Part shown: positions 19,581 to 29,952 of the stretch, piece after piece
Layout: each line of letters begins with the position of its first letter
Position numbering within the stretch: the first letter of the stretch is position 1
Assembly: GCA_036365455.1 (NCBI GenBank)
Contig: JAWQUS010000030.1
Coordinates: 4,402,001 to 4,466,000 of the forward strand
Source of the DNA: Macrosoma leucophasiata
Taxonomy: Eukaryota; Arthropoda; Insecta; Lepidoptera; Hedylidae
Direction of reading: 5' to 3'
DNA: 64,000 bases
Notes under the pieces: generated by a model
What the model was told of the DNA's origin: nothing
Databases searched by the model: none
The model's input: only the letters and a program-made list of their open reading frames with translations
Position numbers and translations under genes: made by a program

Positions 19581-19819
19581 TCCCTACTAGTCCCTATTTA
19601 TATTATAAATGCGAAAGTAATTCTGTCTGTCTGTTTACCCGTCTGTCCGTCCGTCGGTCCGTCTGTCTGTCTGTTACCATTTCACGTCTAAACGACTGAA
19701 CCGATTTTAATGAAATTAGGTACAGAGATAGAGTTGACTTTGAGAAAGAACATAGGCTTAAATAACTTAGTTATTTATAAAACAACATCCACGCGGGCGA
19801 AGCCGCGGGCAACAGCTAG
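19581..19819 (+). mobile_element. Lep1-type Helitron
   Basis: Starts TCCCTACTAG followed at once by a second start-like TCCCTATTTATATTATAA, and ends GCGGGCAACAGCTAG between A and T. Expanded CTGT/CCGT repeats make it longer than the 190-bp copies. Confidence 0.85.
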
Positions 19820-19859
19820 TAATAATAAATAATAAGATCATACATCTACTTACCGATGT

Positions 19860-19995
19860 TTAAGTATGTACCAACAGTTTCAAAGTAAAGTGGCTGTGTC
19901 AAACAGACAGACGGACCGAGAGTCAGTCAGACTGACAGACATGACTAATCTATATGGGCTTTATTTGCCATTTGGCTACGGAACCCCAAAAAGAC
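19860..19995 (+). repeat. Family I 3' end
   Basis: CAAACAGACAGACGGACCGA through TTTGGCTACGGAACCCCAAA. Confidence 0.6.
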
Positions 19996-20204
19996 TTATT
20001 TAAAAATACTTTAGAAAGTTTCCAAACCTATTTGAATAATAAACATCTTACGAGCAATGGTGGGATACAAATTAAACAAGATTAAAATAAACATGTTCAG
20101 TAAAACAAAATACTGACGTTGAATTAAGTCCCTAGAAGACTGTATAAGTTTACATTTGGTAAAGTTGAACAACTGCTTCAATTTTAGAAAATAGAGAAAA
20201 GAAT

Positions 20205-20290
20205 AAAGGAAAATCGGGAAGAAAAATTTGACTTCGGGCAGGCATCGAACCTCAGGATAACCAGTCCAGCCGCTTTCCTGAGGTCTGCGA
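20205..20290 (-). repeat. SINE-C-like tRNA-derived fragment
   Basis: Reversed, it shows AAGCGGCTGGACTGG and a box B GGTTCGATGCC, then GAAGTCAAATTTTTCTTCC, paralleling 4880-4982. Diverged. Confidence 0.5.
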
Positions 20291-20639
20291 AAAATATTAC
20301 AATGCTACCGTTTTGTTAAAGGTACTTTGTAGGGAGCAGTACCTCAAAGGGAAAATAATAGTAATTATTCTTATAGCGTCGTTTTCGTGCGTGCGCCTGT
20401 CTGCTTGCCTATCCGTCTGCCACATCAGCTTCAAAATTACTAAGCCAATTCAGTTCAACTTTGATACAAATCCGTCACTCAATTATGGAACTAAGAAAAG
20501 TTTAGCAAACTTTATCGTACGGCATACTGCGTGACAGGCCTTTTATAAGTTTCTTAAGGAGCTTATTAGAAGTGAAAAAGTTAATAGTAGGAATTTAGGT
20601 ACAGTATCATTCTTTGAAATAAGCAGTAATATTGTTTTG

Positions 20640-21074
20640 CGAAGAAATGTAACTCTAAGGATTCATACGCACTATGCAGTTACCCGCAATGCAGCTAGCC
20701 GTCCGGCTGACCGCAAGCACAATTATGTACGTAATATTTATTCCTATGCGCACTGCGGCTACCCGCAGACTGCGGCCCGAGTGACAGCCACCCGGACGGT
20801 TGCTACACGCACTGTGCGGCTCCCCTGTTCTTCGAAAAATATTGCAAAATGCTTGCTCTCATCTCGTGTTTGCAAATAAGGATGCACCTAGTACGTCTTT
20901 CTTTGTTTTTTCTTCTTTACGTAACGTGTGTAAATGTAGTAAGTAGGTGCAACTTCGTCCACGTTCATCTTTGAAATGGATCGATATGATCGCAAATCGC
21001 AACGGTTCTTAAACCGTACCTTGCGGTTGCGAAGGCGGCTGCCCGTGATCCGGGTGGCCGCATTTGCAACCGCA
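20640..21074. repeat. GC-rich palindromic tract
   Basis: Several inverted GC-rich words around GCACTGCGGCTACCCGC. The best hairpin is GCGGTTGCGAAGGCGGC (21023 on) against GGCCGCATTTGCAACCGC (ending 21073), arms about 23 nt with a 4-nt loop. Probably one or two MITEs whose borders I cannot fix. Confidence 0.45.
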
Positions 21075-21277
21075 CCCTACACCATACAAACGCTTAATTT
21101 GGTCTCTATTACACAGACATCAATCAGTGACGTGTATTTACACGTGCACCTGTGTGCGTAGCACGTAGAGAATACCAAGCGTCGCGCATAAGAGGGGAGG
21201 AGGTTGGGTGAGGCAGGGAAATCGGACAGGACGTCGAAGTGTCCATTCTATATGTAGTATTATTACATATTCTCTGG
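21075..21277 (-). repeat. Repeat F, copy 1
   Basis: Reversed, it shows AGAATATGTAATAATACTAC, ATAGAATGGACACTTCGACG, GTGTAAATACACGTCACTGA and GTTTGTATGG. Five further copies or pieces exist here. The copy at 21891 is inverted relative to this one. Confidence 0.7.
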
Positions 21278-21735
21278 TAATAGGGTCCCAGTTTTAGGCC
21301 GTTTTTATTAAATACGATTTCTGAAGCTAGTTGCGTAGCTATCAGTACGACAGCCCATGTGTATATAAAAAAACGTGGCAATGGATCAAAGAAATATACA
21401 AAAATAAACAAATCCAATTAAATAAACTTCCTTTAATTTTATTTGATTGCCAACTATGTAATAGGAGTCGAAAAATAAACAAACGAACAGTGTTTACAAC
21501 ACCTCTACGAAAATAGAAACAGCAAATTGTAGCGTAACAAAAAAATACTAGATTTGAAAGTTTTGTAGGAAATTCAAATTGATATCACATTAGATTCAGG
21601 ACTTAACCTCACTAACCTCGGATTATGGGTCACTTTCATCGATTAATCAGTTTAGGTATACATATAGTCGATGGTTAATTTAGTAAGATCGGCAGAGCTA
21701 ATCAAAACACCTATGTATTATTACATATTCTCTGA

Positions 21736-21890
21736 CTATTATTCATCATCATCTCTCCAGCCGAGACATGTCCACAGCTGGACAAAGCCTTTCCCAAAGA
21801 CGCCCACAACAGTATTGTGCATCATTAGGGGAGAATATGCCATAATTGCCACGCTTGGTATGCGGATTGGTGATCACAACGGTGGTAGCG
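21736..21890 (-). repeat. RTE-type 3'-end repeat
   Basis: Reversed, it ends GGCTTTGTCCAGCTGTGGAC and a GATGATGATGA-like tail. The body has CACGCTTGGTATGCGGATTG. It lies between two inverted pieces of repeat F, suggesting insertion into F. Confidence 0.6.
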
Positions 21891-22055
21891 GATAATATGT
21901 AATACTACGTATAGAATGGACACTTCGACGTCCCGCCCGATTTCCCCCCTCACCCAAGCTCCTTCGCTCCTAAGGGCGACGTTTGGCATTCTCTACGTGC
22001 TACGTACACAGGTGCACGTGTAAATACATGTCACTGATTGAGGTCTGTGTAATAG
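21891..22055 (+). repeat. Repeat F, copy 2, truncated
   Basis: Runs from GATAATATGTAATACTACG to GGTCTGTGTAATAGAA, where the LINE tail at 22056 cuts it. Confidence 0.7.
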
Positions 22056-22385
22056 AAGAAAGAAGAAAGAAGAAAAAAACATTTATTGGCGCAGCCGATC
22101 AAGTACTGCATAAAAAAGCAATAGAAAAAAAAAATTAAACATTTAAAATATAAGTAGGTCGGTACGACCAAAAAAAACAACATTTATGACATCATTGACA
22201 TTAAAACACAAAAAGAAAAAAAAAAGAAAGAACACTGTTAATATAAAAAGAAATAGGTGCCTTGTAACAGTAGAAAAATAAAACAAGATCTCACGGCTGC
22301 ACCAAATAGTTCCCAGTTCAGCAAAATGTCAAGCCGGAGCCTGACGCTGGTTTTCAACTGGAAACTAGTTGGTGGGACACGGATA
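22056..22385 (-). repeat. LINE 3' UTR with (CTTCTTT)n tail, copy 2
   Basis: Read in reverse, homologous to 14205-14470 in its far end (CTCACGGCTG..CCAAAT). Its simple tail is inserted exactly at repeat F, consistent with a 5'-truncated LINE. Confidence 0.55.
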
Positions 22386-22693
22386 TCAGTCCTAAAAGTC
22401 TATATCAATATAATAAATACTTACTAGGAATAAACCGATACATAAGTGCAAATAAATTATATTATATTTATTATATAAGTAGATAAAACAGGTTAAACTA
22501 AACAAAAACAAAAATAAAAAATTATACGTACTTGAATACCAACAAATTACATAAAATATTACATAATATAAAATAAAACGTACAAAAATGTTTAAATATA
22601 TAGGTATATAAATTATAATATACTTATACGAGCGCATACAATTGCGTCGAGATGTCACCTATTTCCATCTCTGCTTGGTAGGTACCTATATCT
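22386..22693. other. AT-rich spacer
   Basis: Very AT-rich with many TATA words. An 88-codon minus frame is low-complexity and not a gene. Confidence 0.55.
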
Positions 22694-22830
22694 GTTCACC
22701 ACACGACCACCCCTGACTTCATCCGAGCGCTGCCGACGGCGACGCTCAGCCGCCGTTTCCCAATCGAACTTTTCCGAACGAAAGGTGGGAACCAATTATT
22801 AATTATTAGGTCGCGTGGTGAGCTGTGCTG
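22694..22830. mobile_element. Possible MITE or CpG-rich promoter block
   Basis: TTCACCACACGACC at about 22697 faces GGTCGCGTGGTGAG near 22810-22823 (one mismatch, GG/CC-type ends). The interior is CpG-rich (GAGCGCTGCCGACGGCGACG). It precedes the candidate exon at 22831. Confidence 0.35.
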
Positions 22831-23305
22831 CGGTCAGCCGGTGCGCAAACGTAAAAGAAAAAAAAAAAAGAAAGTATCCAAGCGAGCAACACTATCTCCA
22901 TTGTCAACAAATCACCCGATACCAACACGAAACAATTAATGGCCTGTTTAATGTATTCAACAATTAGTATCCGCAACTTTGGTAAGTATCATTTACTATA
23001 TAAATAACAATCTTTTCTTAAAAATATTTTTTAAAAGTGCTTTTATTTATGTACCTCCCTGCTTACTACTTCTAACTCTAAAGTTATATTGTATTATGTA
23101 CTTGATCTTGTCACGTTAAAAGGTGTTTAATTAGTAGGTAATTATGTTCATTTACATTAAGTAATCATATCTTATACTTTTGCAGACAATGAATCGTAAA
23201 GTGCACGAGCCTGTATGGACATTATGGACATACCCACAGGAGACGAGTAGGCATATAATCAAAGACAGTACCTATGCAAGGCATGGTTATAATAACAGGC
23301 GAGAA
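22831..23305 (+). CDS. Candidate gene start: 5' exon, intron and first coding exon
   Basis: A strong donor TTTG|GTAAGTAT ends a candidate first exon at 22980. An acceptor ACTTTTGCAG|ACAATG opens a second exon at 23186, and a donor GAGAA|GTAAGG ends it at 23305. From ATG 23189 the exon is open for 39 codons in phase 0 (MNRKVHEPVWTLWTYPQETS, then a basic tail to NNRRE). The first exon holds an upstream ATG at about 22937 that would stop shortly after splicing, so it would be a uORF. I do not recognise the peptide and see no later exon. Spacing and signals fit an insect gene with a 5'-UTR intron, but chance is not excluded. Confidence 0.3.
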
Positions 23306-23519
23306 GTAAGGAATACCTACTTGTATATACATGTATATAATTGTATACCTACTTACTGGTGCACATGATACACAGCTGGTGTCGATGCAGTCGTCCGTTT
23401 GTCCGAAGACTACATCTAATCGGTAGGCATCAAAGTATTGTTTGCAATGTATAATAGGTTAATATTTTACCAATTCTTTTGTGAATATTTTGATATCCGT
23501 AGATACGTAACATCTTCAA

Positions 23520-23750
23520 CATATTAAATAGATACCAAATTAAGCGTTTGTATGGAAATTTGGCGGAGTGTCCGCGGTGTGGTGGTAGTTTTATCGCGAG
23601 ACGCTGCTGTCCATCACGCGTTATTATTTTTACTACCGCTCTATTGGAATGGTTTGACCGCCATTGCTCGGTTGACTGACTGCACTAGCGGGAGAATTCT
23701 CCCACACTAGAGGGCGAAAGGATCGTCATGTCATTAAATGGGTCCCTTAG
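23520..23750. repeat. Repeat F tail joined to RTE-type repeat
   Basis: 23520-23588 matches the F end (GCGTTTGTATGG, GTGTCCGCGGTGTGG). 23590-23750 matches the reverse of 7970-8110 (GGTTTGACCGCCATTGCTCG, CTAGCGGGAGAATTCTCC). Confidence 0.55.
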
Positions 23751-23869
23751 GTTCACTTCATCAATCGGAAAACACTTAATTATGTGCCCTTATTTTGCTG
23801 TAATACATTCCCTTTAGCTAACTCAATTATCATTTCTTGCATGTGTGTACTTTTGTAATATATTTTCAT

Positions 23870-24014
23870 TTTCTGGAAGTTTTGTATTGGGTAAACTCCG
23901 AAGTACTGGAAAACTTGGCCAAAACGTAACCGACGAATCGTGGTTGTTTGGATGTATGCTTGAATGCCTGCATTTATCCCTGCCTATCCCTTCGGCGATT
24001 ACAGGAAGTTAAGT
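23870..24014 (+). repeat. SINE-A tail
   Basis: AGTACTGGAAAACTTGGCC, CGACGAATCGTGG and ATCCCTTCGGCGATTACAGG match the second half of SINE-A. Confidence 0.7.
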
Positions 24015-24024
24015 TTTTAACATA

Positions 24025-24082
24025 AAAATTCTCAATTGTACGGACATTACGTACTCGTAATGTCCGTACAATTGAGAATTTT
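24025..24082. repeat. Perfect 27-bp palindrome, 4-nt loop
   Basis: The left arm 24025-24051 (AAAATTCTCAATTGTACGGA..) and the right arm 24056-24082 are exact reverse complements around TACT. It lies just behind a SINE-A tail. Confidence 0.9.
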
Positions 24083-24591
24083 ACCTACTGGTAATAATGT
24101 ATAGAAATGTAGCTCTGATGCAATCATCAACATCATAGCCTTGATTTTGCAAAACCAATCGGTATAGACTTGTCTTTGAGAAAATGAATTATATGCCCTT
24201 ACTTTGCTTTAATATATTCCCTTTACCTATCTCAATTATCATTCCTAACATGTAAGTACGTTTGTAATATATTTATCTTTGCGTTTAATTCTACTCAAAA
24301 GCGATATATGTAATAATGCGAAACAAACAATGCGAAGTTTAGAACTTCACAAGATTGTTCAACATAATTGGTTTCTAGGGGAACGAGAACGTCTTGTAGC
24401 CTTTATTTATTGCCAGTTAACTTGGTTATGTTGAAACTGGAAACCGTTTTAAAAGTCATGAAATAAATTAGACGAGGAAATAAAAAGGATCGGTTGGGAA
24501 TCGGTTTGAGCGAATACGATAATAATGATGGTTCGTTTGCTGTTTCTAATTGGGCAACAGTAAACTATAAATTGAAGATTAAATCGGTCTT

Positions 24592-24815
24592 AATCGTGGG
24601 CATTAAGCCGTCGGTGCCGATTGCTATCGATAGTTAGTCGTTAAACCTTGTCGGACTTATGGGCGGTTTGAAAACATCCGACAACGGGTTGGCCATTAAC
24701 CCTTATCTCCACCAACGTGCATTGGAGCAGCGTAGTGGAGTAAGCTCCAGGCTTCCTCCCAAGAAGGGGAGAGACTCGTGCCCAGCAGTGGGACGTATCA
24801 AGGGTTGCCATTATT
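24592..24815 (+). repeat. 5S-derived SINE, 5'-truncated copy 3
   Basis: Starts inside the body (GGGCATTAAGCCGTCGG), so the 5S-like head is missing. Shows CATCCGACAACGGGTTGGCC and GTGCCCAGCAGTGGGACGTA, then GGGTTGCCATTATTG. Confidence 0.8.
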
Positions 24816-25020
24816 GTTATTAATCGTAGAAATATTTGTATGCTCTCATAATTTTATCCATACTAATATTTTAAACTAGCTATTGCTCGCTGCTAATCTA
24901 TATCTATACATATAATAAAACAGTAAAACCCGCGTGTCTGTACATTGTATATATTTACGAAAAACTAATTGGGGGCGATGTTAAAATAGTATTAGAACAC
25001 TTTTCAATGATTTTTAATTT

Positions 25021-25590
25021 TGTTGTCTGTCTGTTTGTCTGTTTGTCCCTTTGTCCAGGCTAATCTCCGAAGATACTGGACGGAGTCGAATGAAACCTTT
25101 TGTGGTGTATAGATACTAAGCCTGGCCAACATTTAGGCTACTTTTCACTGCGGAAAAATCCCTCATTCCCACGGGAATCTCTACATTTAATATAATCTTA
25201 GGAAAGTCAAAACTGTTCATGGAATATTTTTTAAAAGAATACCAAAAATATAGTTTTCAGATTTTTTGTCTGTTTGTCTCTATGTATGTCCGGGCTAAAC
25301 TAAAAAAGTACCTACTAAAAGGCGCCTCCAGTTAGTAATATTCAAGCAAAATTTGAAGAAAAATTTTGCTAATTAATACTTACAGGTCCGGTCAACATAT
25401 AGGCTACATATTATCACGCTATCTCCTACGGGGGAAGAGCTGTAAATCTTTAAAATCGTAGGAAAGTCAAATCAGATTTACTATCGATATCGAAGCCAAA
25501 TATATTGTTGGTACGTTTGTTGTTGTTTGTCTGTATGTATGTGCGAGCTAAACACGTAATGGATCTTAATGGATTTACTTCTAATTTTGC
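25021..25590 (+). repeat. Three imperfect ~241-bp tandem units inside the Helitron
   Basis: Each unit has a TGTTTGTCTGT-like run, a GGGCTAA/CAGGCTAA/GAGCTAA word and, in the first two, a GGCTAC..TAGGAAAGTCAAA block about 115-180 bp on. Confidence 0.6.
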
Positions 25591-26878
25591 ATGAATATCC
25601 GAGAATTTTCAAGGACACCTCATTGGGTAAGGTTTATAGGTACCGTGCATCCAAATAATGGCGAAAGCTATTTCCTGCGGTTGTTACTTTACACGGTCCG
25701 AGGTCCAACGTATTTCACTTTTCTGAGGAGATTTGATGGCGTGGAGTATCCCACTTTCCGCGCAGCCGGCGTAGCACGTCACCTTCTCGACGGTTACCAA
25801 AACTAGGGTTACACCCTCGTGGAGGCAAGCGTCAGTGACGGAGAAATATCGCCATCATCTGTCTGAAGATTTTCTACCAGCTTTGAGACACGTGCTACTG
25901 GAGACGAAGTCGAAGTAAATTTCAAGATGTGGTCATTTCCACCACCGATTGAAGTATCGAATATGGGTTACCAGCTCCCCAAATCATCACCGCATCAAGA
26001 CCGTAAAAATTGGGAGTATAACGCTGAGACAAATTACGATCCGGGCGACATAACCATGTCGCTTTGTTCTCTTCAGAGCAAAAACAAATTAATGATACCG
26101 TGCTTGAAAGCGTTGGGCAAAACCAGGGTAAAATGTTTTTCTCCTGGATTTTGGATGCTCCTGGTGGAACAGGAAAAACATTTGTTACCACTGGCATACT
26201 TGCAGAGGTCAGGAAGCAAGGCAAAATTGATATTGCTGTAGCGTCGTGGGGAATTGCTGCCACATTGCTTCCGGATAGACAGACAGCATAGGTGGTGTTT
26301 CCTGAGTCTCTCGACAGAGATGTATCCAGGTGAGAAGAACTCATTCTCGGTGTCTACGGGGACATAAGTCGTATATCGCACCAGCAGAATAAGACGTTTT
26401 AGGTGTGACGTTTTAAGCGGGCCATTTTGACGCCCAAGAATGATCAGGCTGCAGCAATTAATAGGCAATGAAGTGGTCTATACCTCCATAAATACTGTCG
26501 TCGAGCAAGATGACGCCACACATTATCTCATGGCATTTCTGAACTTCCTGTCAGCAAGCGGACTTCCATCGCATACCATCAAGCTGAAGGTAGGTGTCCC
26601 GATTATGTTTCTTCGGCACTTATCTCCTCCGAAGTTGTATAACAGGACACGGCATTGGCGAGGCAGTATTTATACCACGCATTCCCCTCTTACCTCATAA
26701 CTACACATTCCAGTTCAAGCGCGTACAGTTGAATGTTTGCTTCGCGATGACCATCAATAAGTCGCAGGGGCAGACACTGAGGTCAGCGGGTGTTAACCTC
26801 AGGACAAGTTGCTTCTCACACGAGAACTGTACGTCGCTTGCTACCGCGTTACGAGTCCTGTCTCTCTTTACATTTTAG
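25591..26878 (+). pseudogene. Helitron RepHel remnant (Pif1-like helicase part)
   Basis: Fragments occur in protein order. 25591-25806 has GTVHPNNGESYFLRLLLYTV and RGPTYF, typical of the Helitron linker before the helicase. 26064-26291 has ILDAPGGTGKTFVTTGILAE with Walker A GGTGKT, then IAVASWGIAATLLP. 26440-26700 has INTVVEQDDATHY, LPSHTIKLKVGVPIMFLR. 26594-26878 ends with VFIPRIPL, then CFAMTINKSQGQTL, the last helicase motif. Frameshifts and stops separate them and the middle helicase motifs are missing. No HUH Rep domain is visible between 24897 and 25590. RepHel proteins nick and unwind DNA for rolling-circle transposition; this one cannot. Confidence 0.9.
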
Positions 26879-27242
26879 ACAGAATACACAGAATAACTAA
26901 ATAACTACCAACGTAGTTTATAAGAAAGTGTTGTAAGGTTTGATACCTTTGTACGTATTTTTACTCTTTTGTGTCCGGGAATATATTCCTGCATTATTTT
27001 CTCTATTTCCTTTAGTCACATCTTACGACTGAACTCAGCAGGATTCCCATATGACTCCCTTCACTTGCTTCGCTTGCAGAAAAACTTATACTTTTAATTT
27101 AATACTATTTTAAAATTTGTTTGCTTATAATGCTTAAGCGACACTGGCATCTCAGGTATGTTTGGTGCTGTAGAGCCTTCACGCAGACGACGTTGCGGGC
27201 AGCTGCTAGTATGCAATAATTAGGTATATAAGTATTTCTTAT

Positions 27243-27325
27243 TTATATGGCAAAAGTGGCAAACAAGCATGCAGCTCTCATGGATGTTAAGTGATAACTG
27301 CAGCCTACAGACATCTTCACAAATA
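27243..27325 (-). repeat. SINE-D 3' fragment
   Basis: AAGTGGCAAACAAGCATGCA and TAACTGCAGCCTACAGAC; begins 33 bp after the Helitron end. Confidence 0.65.
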
Positions 27326-27699
27326 CTTATTAGATTATGAAGAAATATTTCAAATACTCTTTTTTAAGTTGTGATTTATTTTAACCAAAAAGCAGTTGAC
27401 TTAAAAAATGTATGAAGTAAATCAAACTCAGAATGAAATTTAAACGTATGTAATAAATACCACAAGCGAGTAGCTTACTTAGCCTGATAAAAATAACTAT
27501 GATATAACGTTTTAGTTAGACTGCACTGGTATGCGAAATCATCCGAATATTCCCTACAATACAATGTACAATCAGGGAACTCGATCACACGTATACTTTA
27601 TGCGTCTGTAATAAAAGCTATATTTGATTGATTTTGGATAAACAGAGAGTTCTCTGATTGTGCATCGATGCAAGTATCTAATTCACCAAAATTAAAAGC
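27326..27699. other. Unassigned AT-rich stretch
   Basis: I see nothing beyond short AT runs. Confidence 0.5.
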
Positions 27700-27848
27700 T
27701 AACCCCCTTATTCATAAACGTACATTAGATACGTTTTAGCTATAGAATGCTTTGTCTTTGTCAGTTGCATTGTCAAATGTGCAGGATAGAAAAAGACAAA
27801 GGAGAGATTAGCAACACTTTAGCTAAAATACGTTTATGAATAAGGGGC
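27700..27848. mobile_element. Palindromic MITE, copy 1
   Basis: Ends CCCCCTTATTCATAAACG and CGTTTATGAATAAGGGG. The body is GCTTTGTCTTTGTCAGTTGC then AAAGACAAAGGAGAGATTAG. The second copy at 38483 lies in the opposite orientation. Confidence 0.8.
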
Positions 27849-28227
27849 TGAGTCTATTAAATATCAATGTTGGGCAATAATTCTCTCAAGTTCAATAATG
27901 CAAGATGCAAACGCAATGTGAACTTGGCAAGGATCAAATTGCGTGGGAGTGTAACTATTTATGTTCCAATATCTTTAGCGAAATCCATTTATTTCTATTG
28001 ATAGATTGATATTTATGATAATATATTACAGGTAGGATGTAAAATGATGACGCAAAAACATGGAAGTTAAGGAGATTATTAGGTTAGTTTGAGAACAAAA
28101 TGAAGTAATAAATATTTTCTACCATTAGATTGAGATTTAGAGAACACCTTTATACCTAAATACGTATACCTAAAAGAAAAATTATGTACCCCTCTTTACG
28201 ACATTTGGCACAGTTACAGCTTTTTTG

Positions 28228-28320
28228 TATATATAAATAGTGTAGTTATTACAATTGTTGCTTAGATCATGCACTATTTTTCAGTGGAAATGGAAGATTC
28301 AACGAAAAAAAAAACAGGTA
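28228..28320 (+). promoter_or_regulatory. TATA-like box with a short candidate first exon
   Basis: GTATATATAAATAG at 28228 precedes ATG 28290 (MEDSTKKKT), followed by the donor CAG|GTATGTG at 28318. Only nine codons, so weak support. Confidence 0.2.
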
Positions 28321-28550
28321 TGTGATACCTCAATACACTTTACCTTCCTTTAAATATAAGATAGTGTAAATGAAATGCCTTTAATTATTTTCGAATAAAA
28401 GTAAAACGAGCAATATATTTCCCATTTGATAGTTGCAAAAACGATAGAGCAGTAGTCATCGTAAAAAGTCAATAAAGTTAGCAATGTACACGAAATCCCA
28501 GTATCATTCTCTGGTGATAAATTTCTGGAAACAAATGTAAATTTGTTGAA

Positions 28551-28740
28551 TCCCTACTAATATTATAAATGCGAAAGTAATCTGTCTATCTGTCTGTCTG
28601 TTACCTTTTCATGTCAAAACGACTGAACCGATTTTTATGAAATTTGATACAGAGATAGAGCTGACTTTCAGAAAGAACATAGGCTACTTAGTTATTTATA
28701 AAACGATATCCACGCGGGCGTAGCCGCGGGCAACAGCTAG
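28551..28740 (+). mobile_element. Lep1-type Helitron
   Basis: 190 bp, TCCCTACTAATATTATAA to GCGTAGCCGCGGGCAACAGC-TAG between A and T. One hairpin base differs (GTAG for GAAG). Confidence 0.9.
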
Positions 28741-29022
28741 TAATGTATATTATATATCTGAAATAAAATATTTTATGTTACGTAATAATGATCAGGCAAA
28801 CTGTTTCCATTATATTGTACCACGAATCATCGAATTCGGATTTTTATTTCGTTTAGAAAAAAACATGAATACTTAGTCTTCGTATTTACAATTTCAAAAG
28901 TCCCGATCCATGGTACGGTATTTTTTATTTTCTGAAAGTTTTCTAATACCCTCTTTGGAGTTAGGTAATGCACTTGGAAATGTCAATAAGCTTGTCACCT
29001 ATATTTATACACTGTATGTATA

Positions 29023-29086
29023 TTAATACACTGGATAAATGAATTATAATAATAAATTATTATTATTAATTTATCCAGTGTATTAA
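29023..29086. repeat. AT-rich palindrome, 18-bp arms
   Basis: TTAATACACTGGATAAAT (29023-29040) pairs with ATTTATCCAGTGTATTAA (29069-29086). The loop is itself TAATAATAAATTATTATTA. Confidence 0.85.
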
Positions 29087-29149
29087 AATACAACACTTTT
29101 ACTGCAGTACCATTAAGTGATTGAATAAACATTTTTATTCTGTACAGAT

Positions 29150-29260
29150 TTATCTACCGTATCCAATAACTAAAAGTTTTAAAATCAAATCCGAATTTTC
29201 GGTCGCTTTTCAACTTCCGTGGTCCCGGGCAGACGTTCATTACATTGAATGTAGTAGAAA
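29150..29260 (+). repeat. Repeat related to 32880-32935
   Basis: TTTTCGGTCGCTTTTCAACT and CCGTGGTCCCGGGCAGAC match CGTTTCGGTCGCTTGCCAGC and CCGTGGTCACGGGCAGAC at 32890. A common lepidopteran word pair. Confidence 0.45.
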
Positions 29261-29368
29261 ATCAAGAATATTTATAAATCGCGCAATTCTTTCGAAATAT
29301 ACTGTAATGTTAAAGTACATTAATTTATTATTTAATTTAAATATTTTCAAATAAATTTATGTACGTTA

Positions 29369-29566
29369 AACGTAACGTAACTTCACGCCTGTTATCCCCG
29401 AAGGGGTAGGCAGAGGTGTTTGCATGCATGCATAGCATACATACAATCATCCGTTCTATCGATCGATTCAATGGTTACGTTTTAGCCCATGTAACAGGGG
29501 GCGTACCTGTACGCAGATGTCACTGCGGGCGTATTATTAAACTCTGAGATACCTACTGGGAAAATG
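29369..29566 (-). repeat. SINE-A, 3' two-thirds
   Basis: GTAACTTCACGCCTGTTATC, CCCGAAGGGGTAGGCAGAGG, then diverged to ACTGGGAAAATG. The tRNA head is missing. Confidence 0.75.
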
Positions 29567-29868
29567 AAAATTATTTATTTACGAAACTATGATGTTCCAG
29601 TCGTACTCGCATTTAGATTGCGATTCTAGGGCGAATATGACACTGCCACGCAGCACGCTGCATGTTGCGTGTCGACGCACATACGCGCGTACTTACGGGA
29701 GTGCAGATCTGCATCATCGTGCGGGTTTTTACGCACTCATGCGCGTAGTTGCGTTTTGTGAATTCACCGCTCTCTGCTATGACTCATTTCATTCAAAGCC
29801 ATTCCCTGTGGTCAATTACACATGTCATGCCCTTCCAAAATCTCGCGCGGCTCCGTCTGCGCCGCATC

Positions 29869-29915
29869 TATGGCACATCGAGTCCCTCAGATTCTGTGGG
29901 ACTCGCTGTGCCATA
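29869..29915. repeat. Near-perfect 47-nt hairpin
   Basis: TATGGCACATCGAGTCCC..CAG-ATT-CTG..GGGACTCGCTGTGCCATA. The 22-nt arms have two mismatches. It lies in a GC-rich island (29590-29945) that may be a MITE. Confidence 0.8.
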
Positions 29916-29952
29916 TCTTGAGTTTCGCCCCGCCCGTCAGCGCGGGGGCAGA

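Larger units (their letters stand above)
24897..27209 (+). mobile_element. Decayed Helitron with helicase remnants
   Basis: Starts TCTATATCTATACATATAAT after an A and ends GACGTTGCGGGCAGCTGCTAG before a T, the expected Helitron ends. The 2.3-kb body contains RepHel helicase fragments (25591-26878) on the plus strand. The 5' part has three imperfect units of about 241 bp, anchored on TTTGTCTGT..GTCC/GCGAGCTAA at about 25021, 25262 and 25503. Confidence 0.8.

Noticed and set aside
22392..22658. 88-codon minus-strand membrane-like frame
   Set aside because: Tyr/Ile/Phe-rich translation of pure AT-rich DNA.
24856..24896. Miniature Helitron (TCCATACTAATATT..CTAG)
   Set aside because: Too short, lacks a 3' hairpin, and fits chance or a scrap beside the real Helitron.
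25922..26468. Two long minus-strand frames (140 and 131 codons)
   Set aside because: They are antisense shadows of the Helitron helicase remnant, whose plus-strand motifs are clear.
29589..29921. 110-codon frame in a GC-rich island
   Set aside because: No motif, several overlapping frames; the island is better explained as a palindromic repeat.
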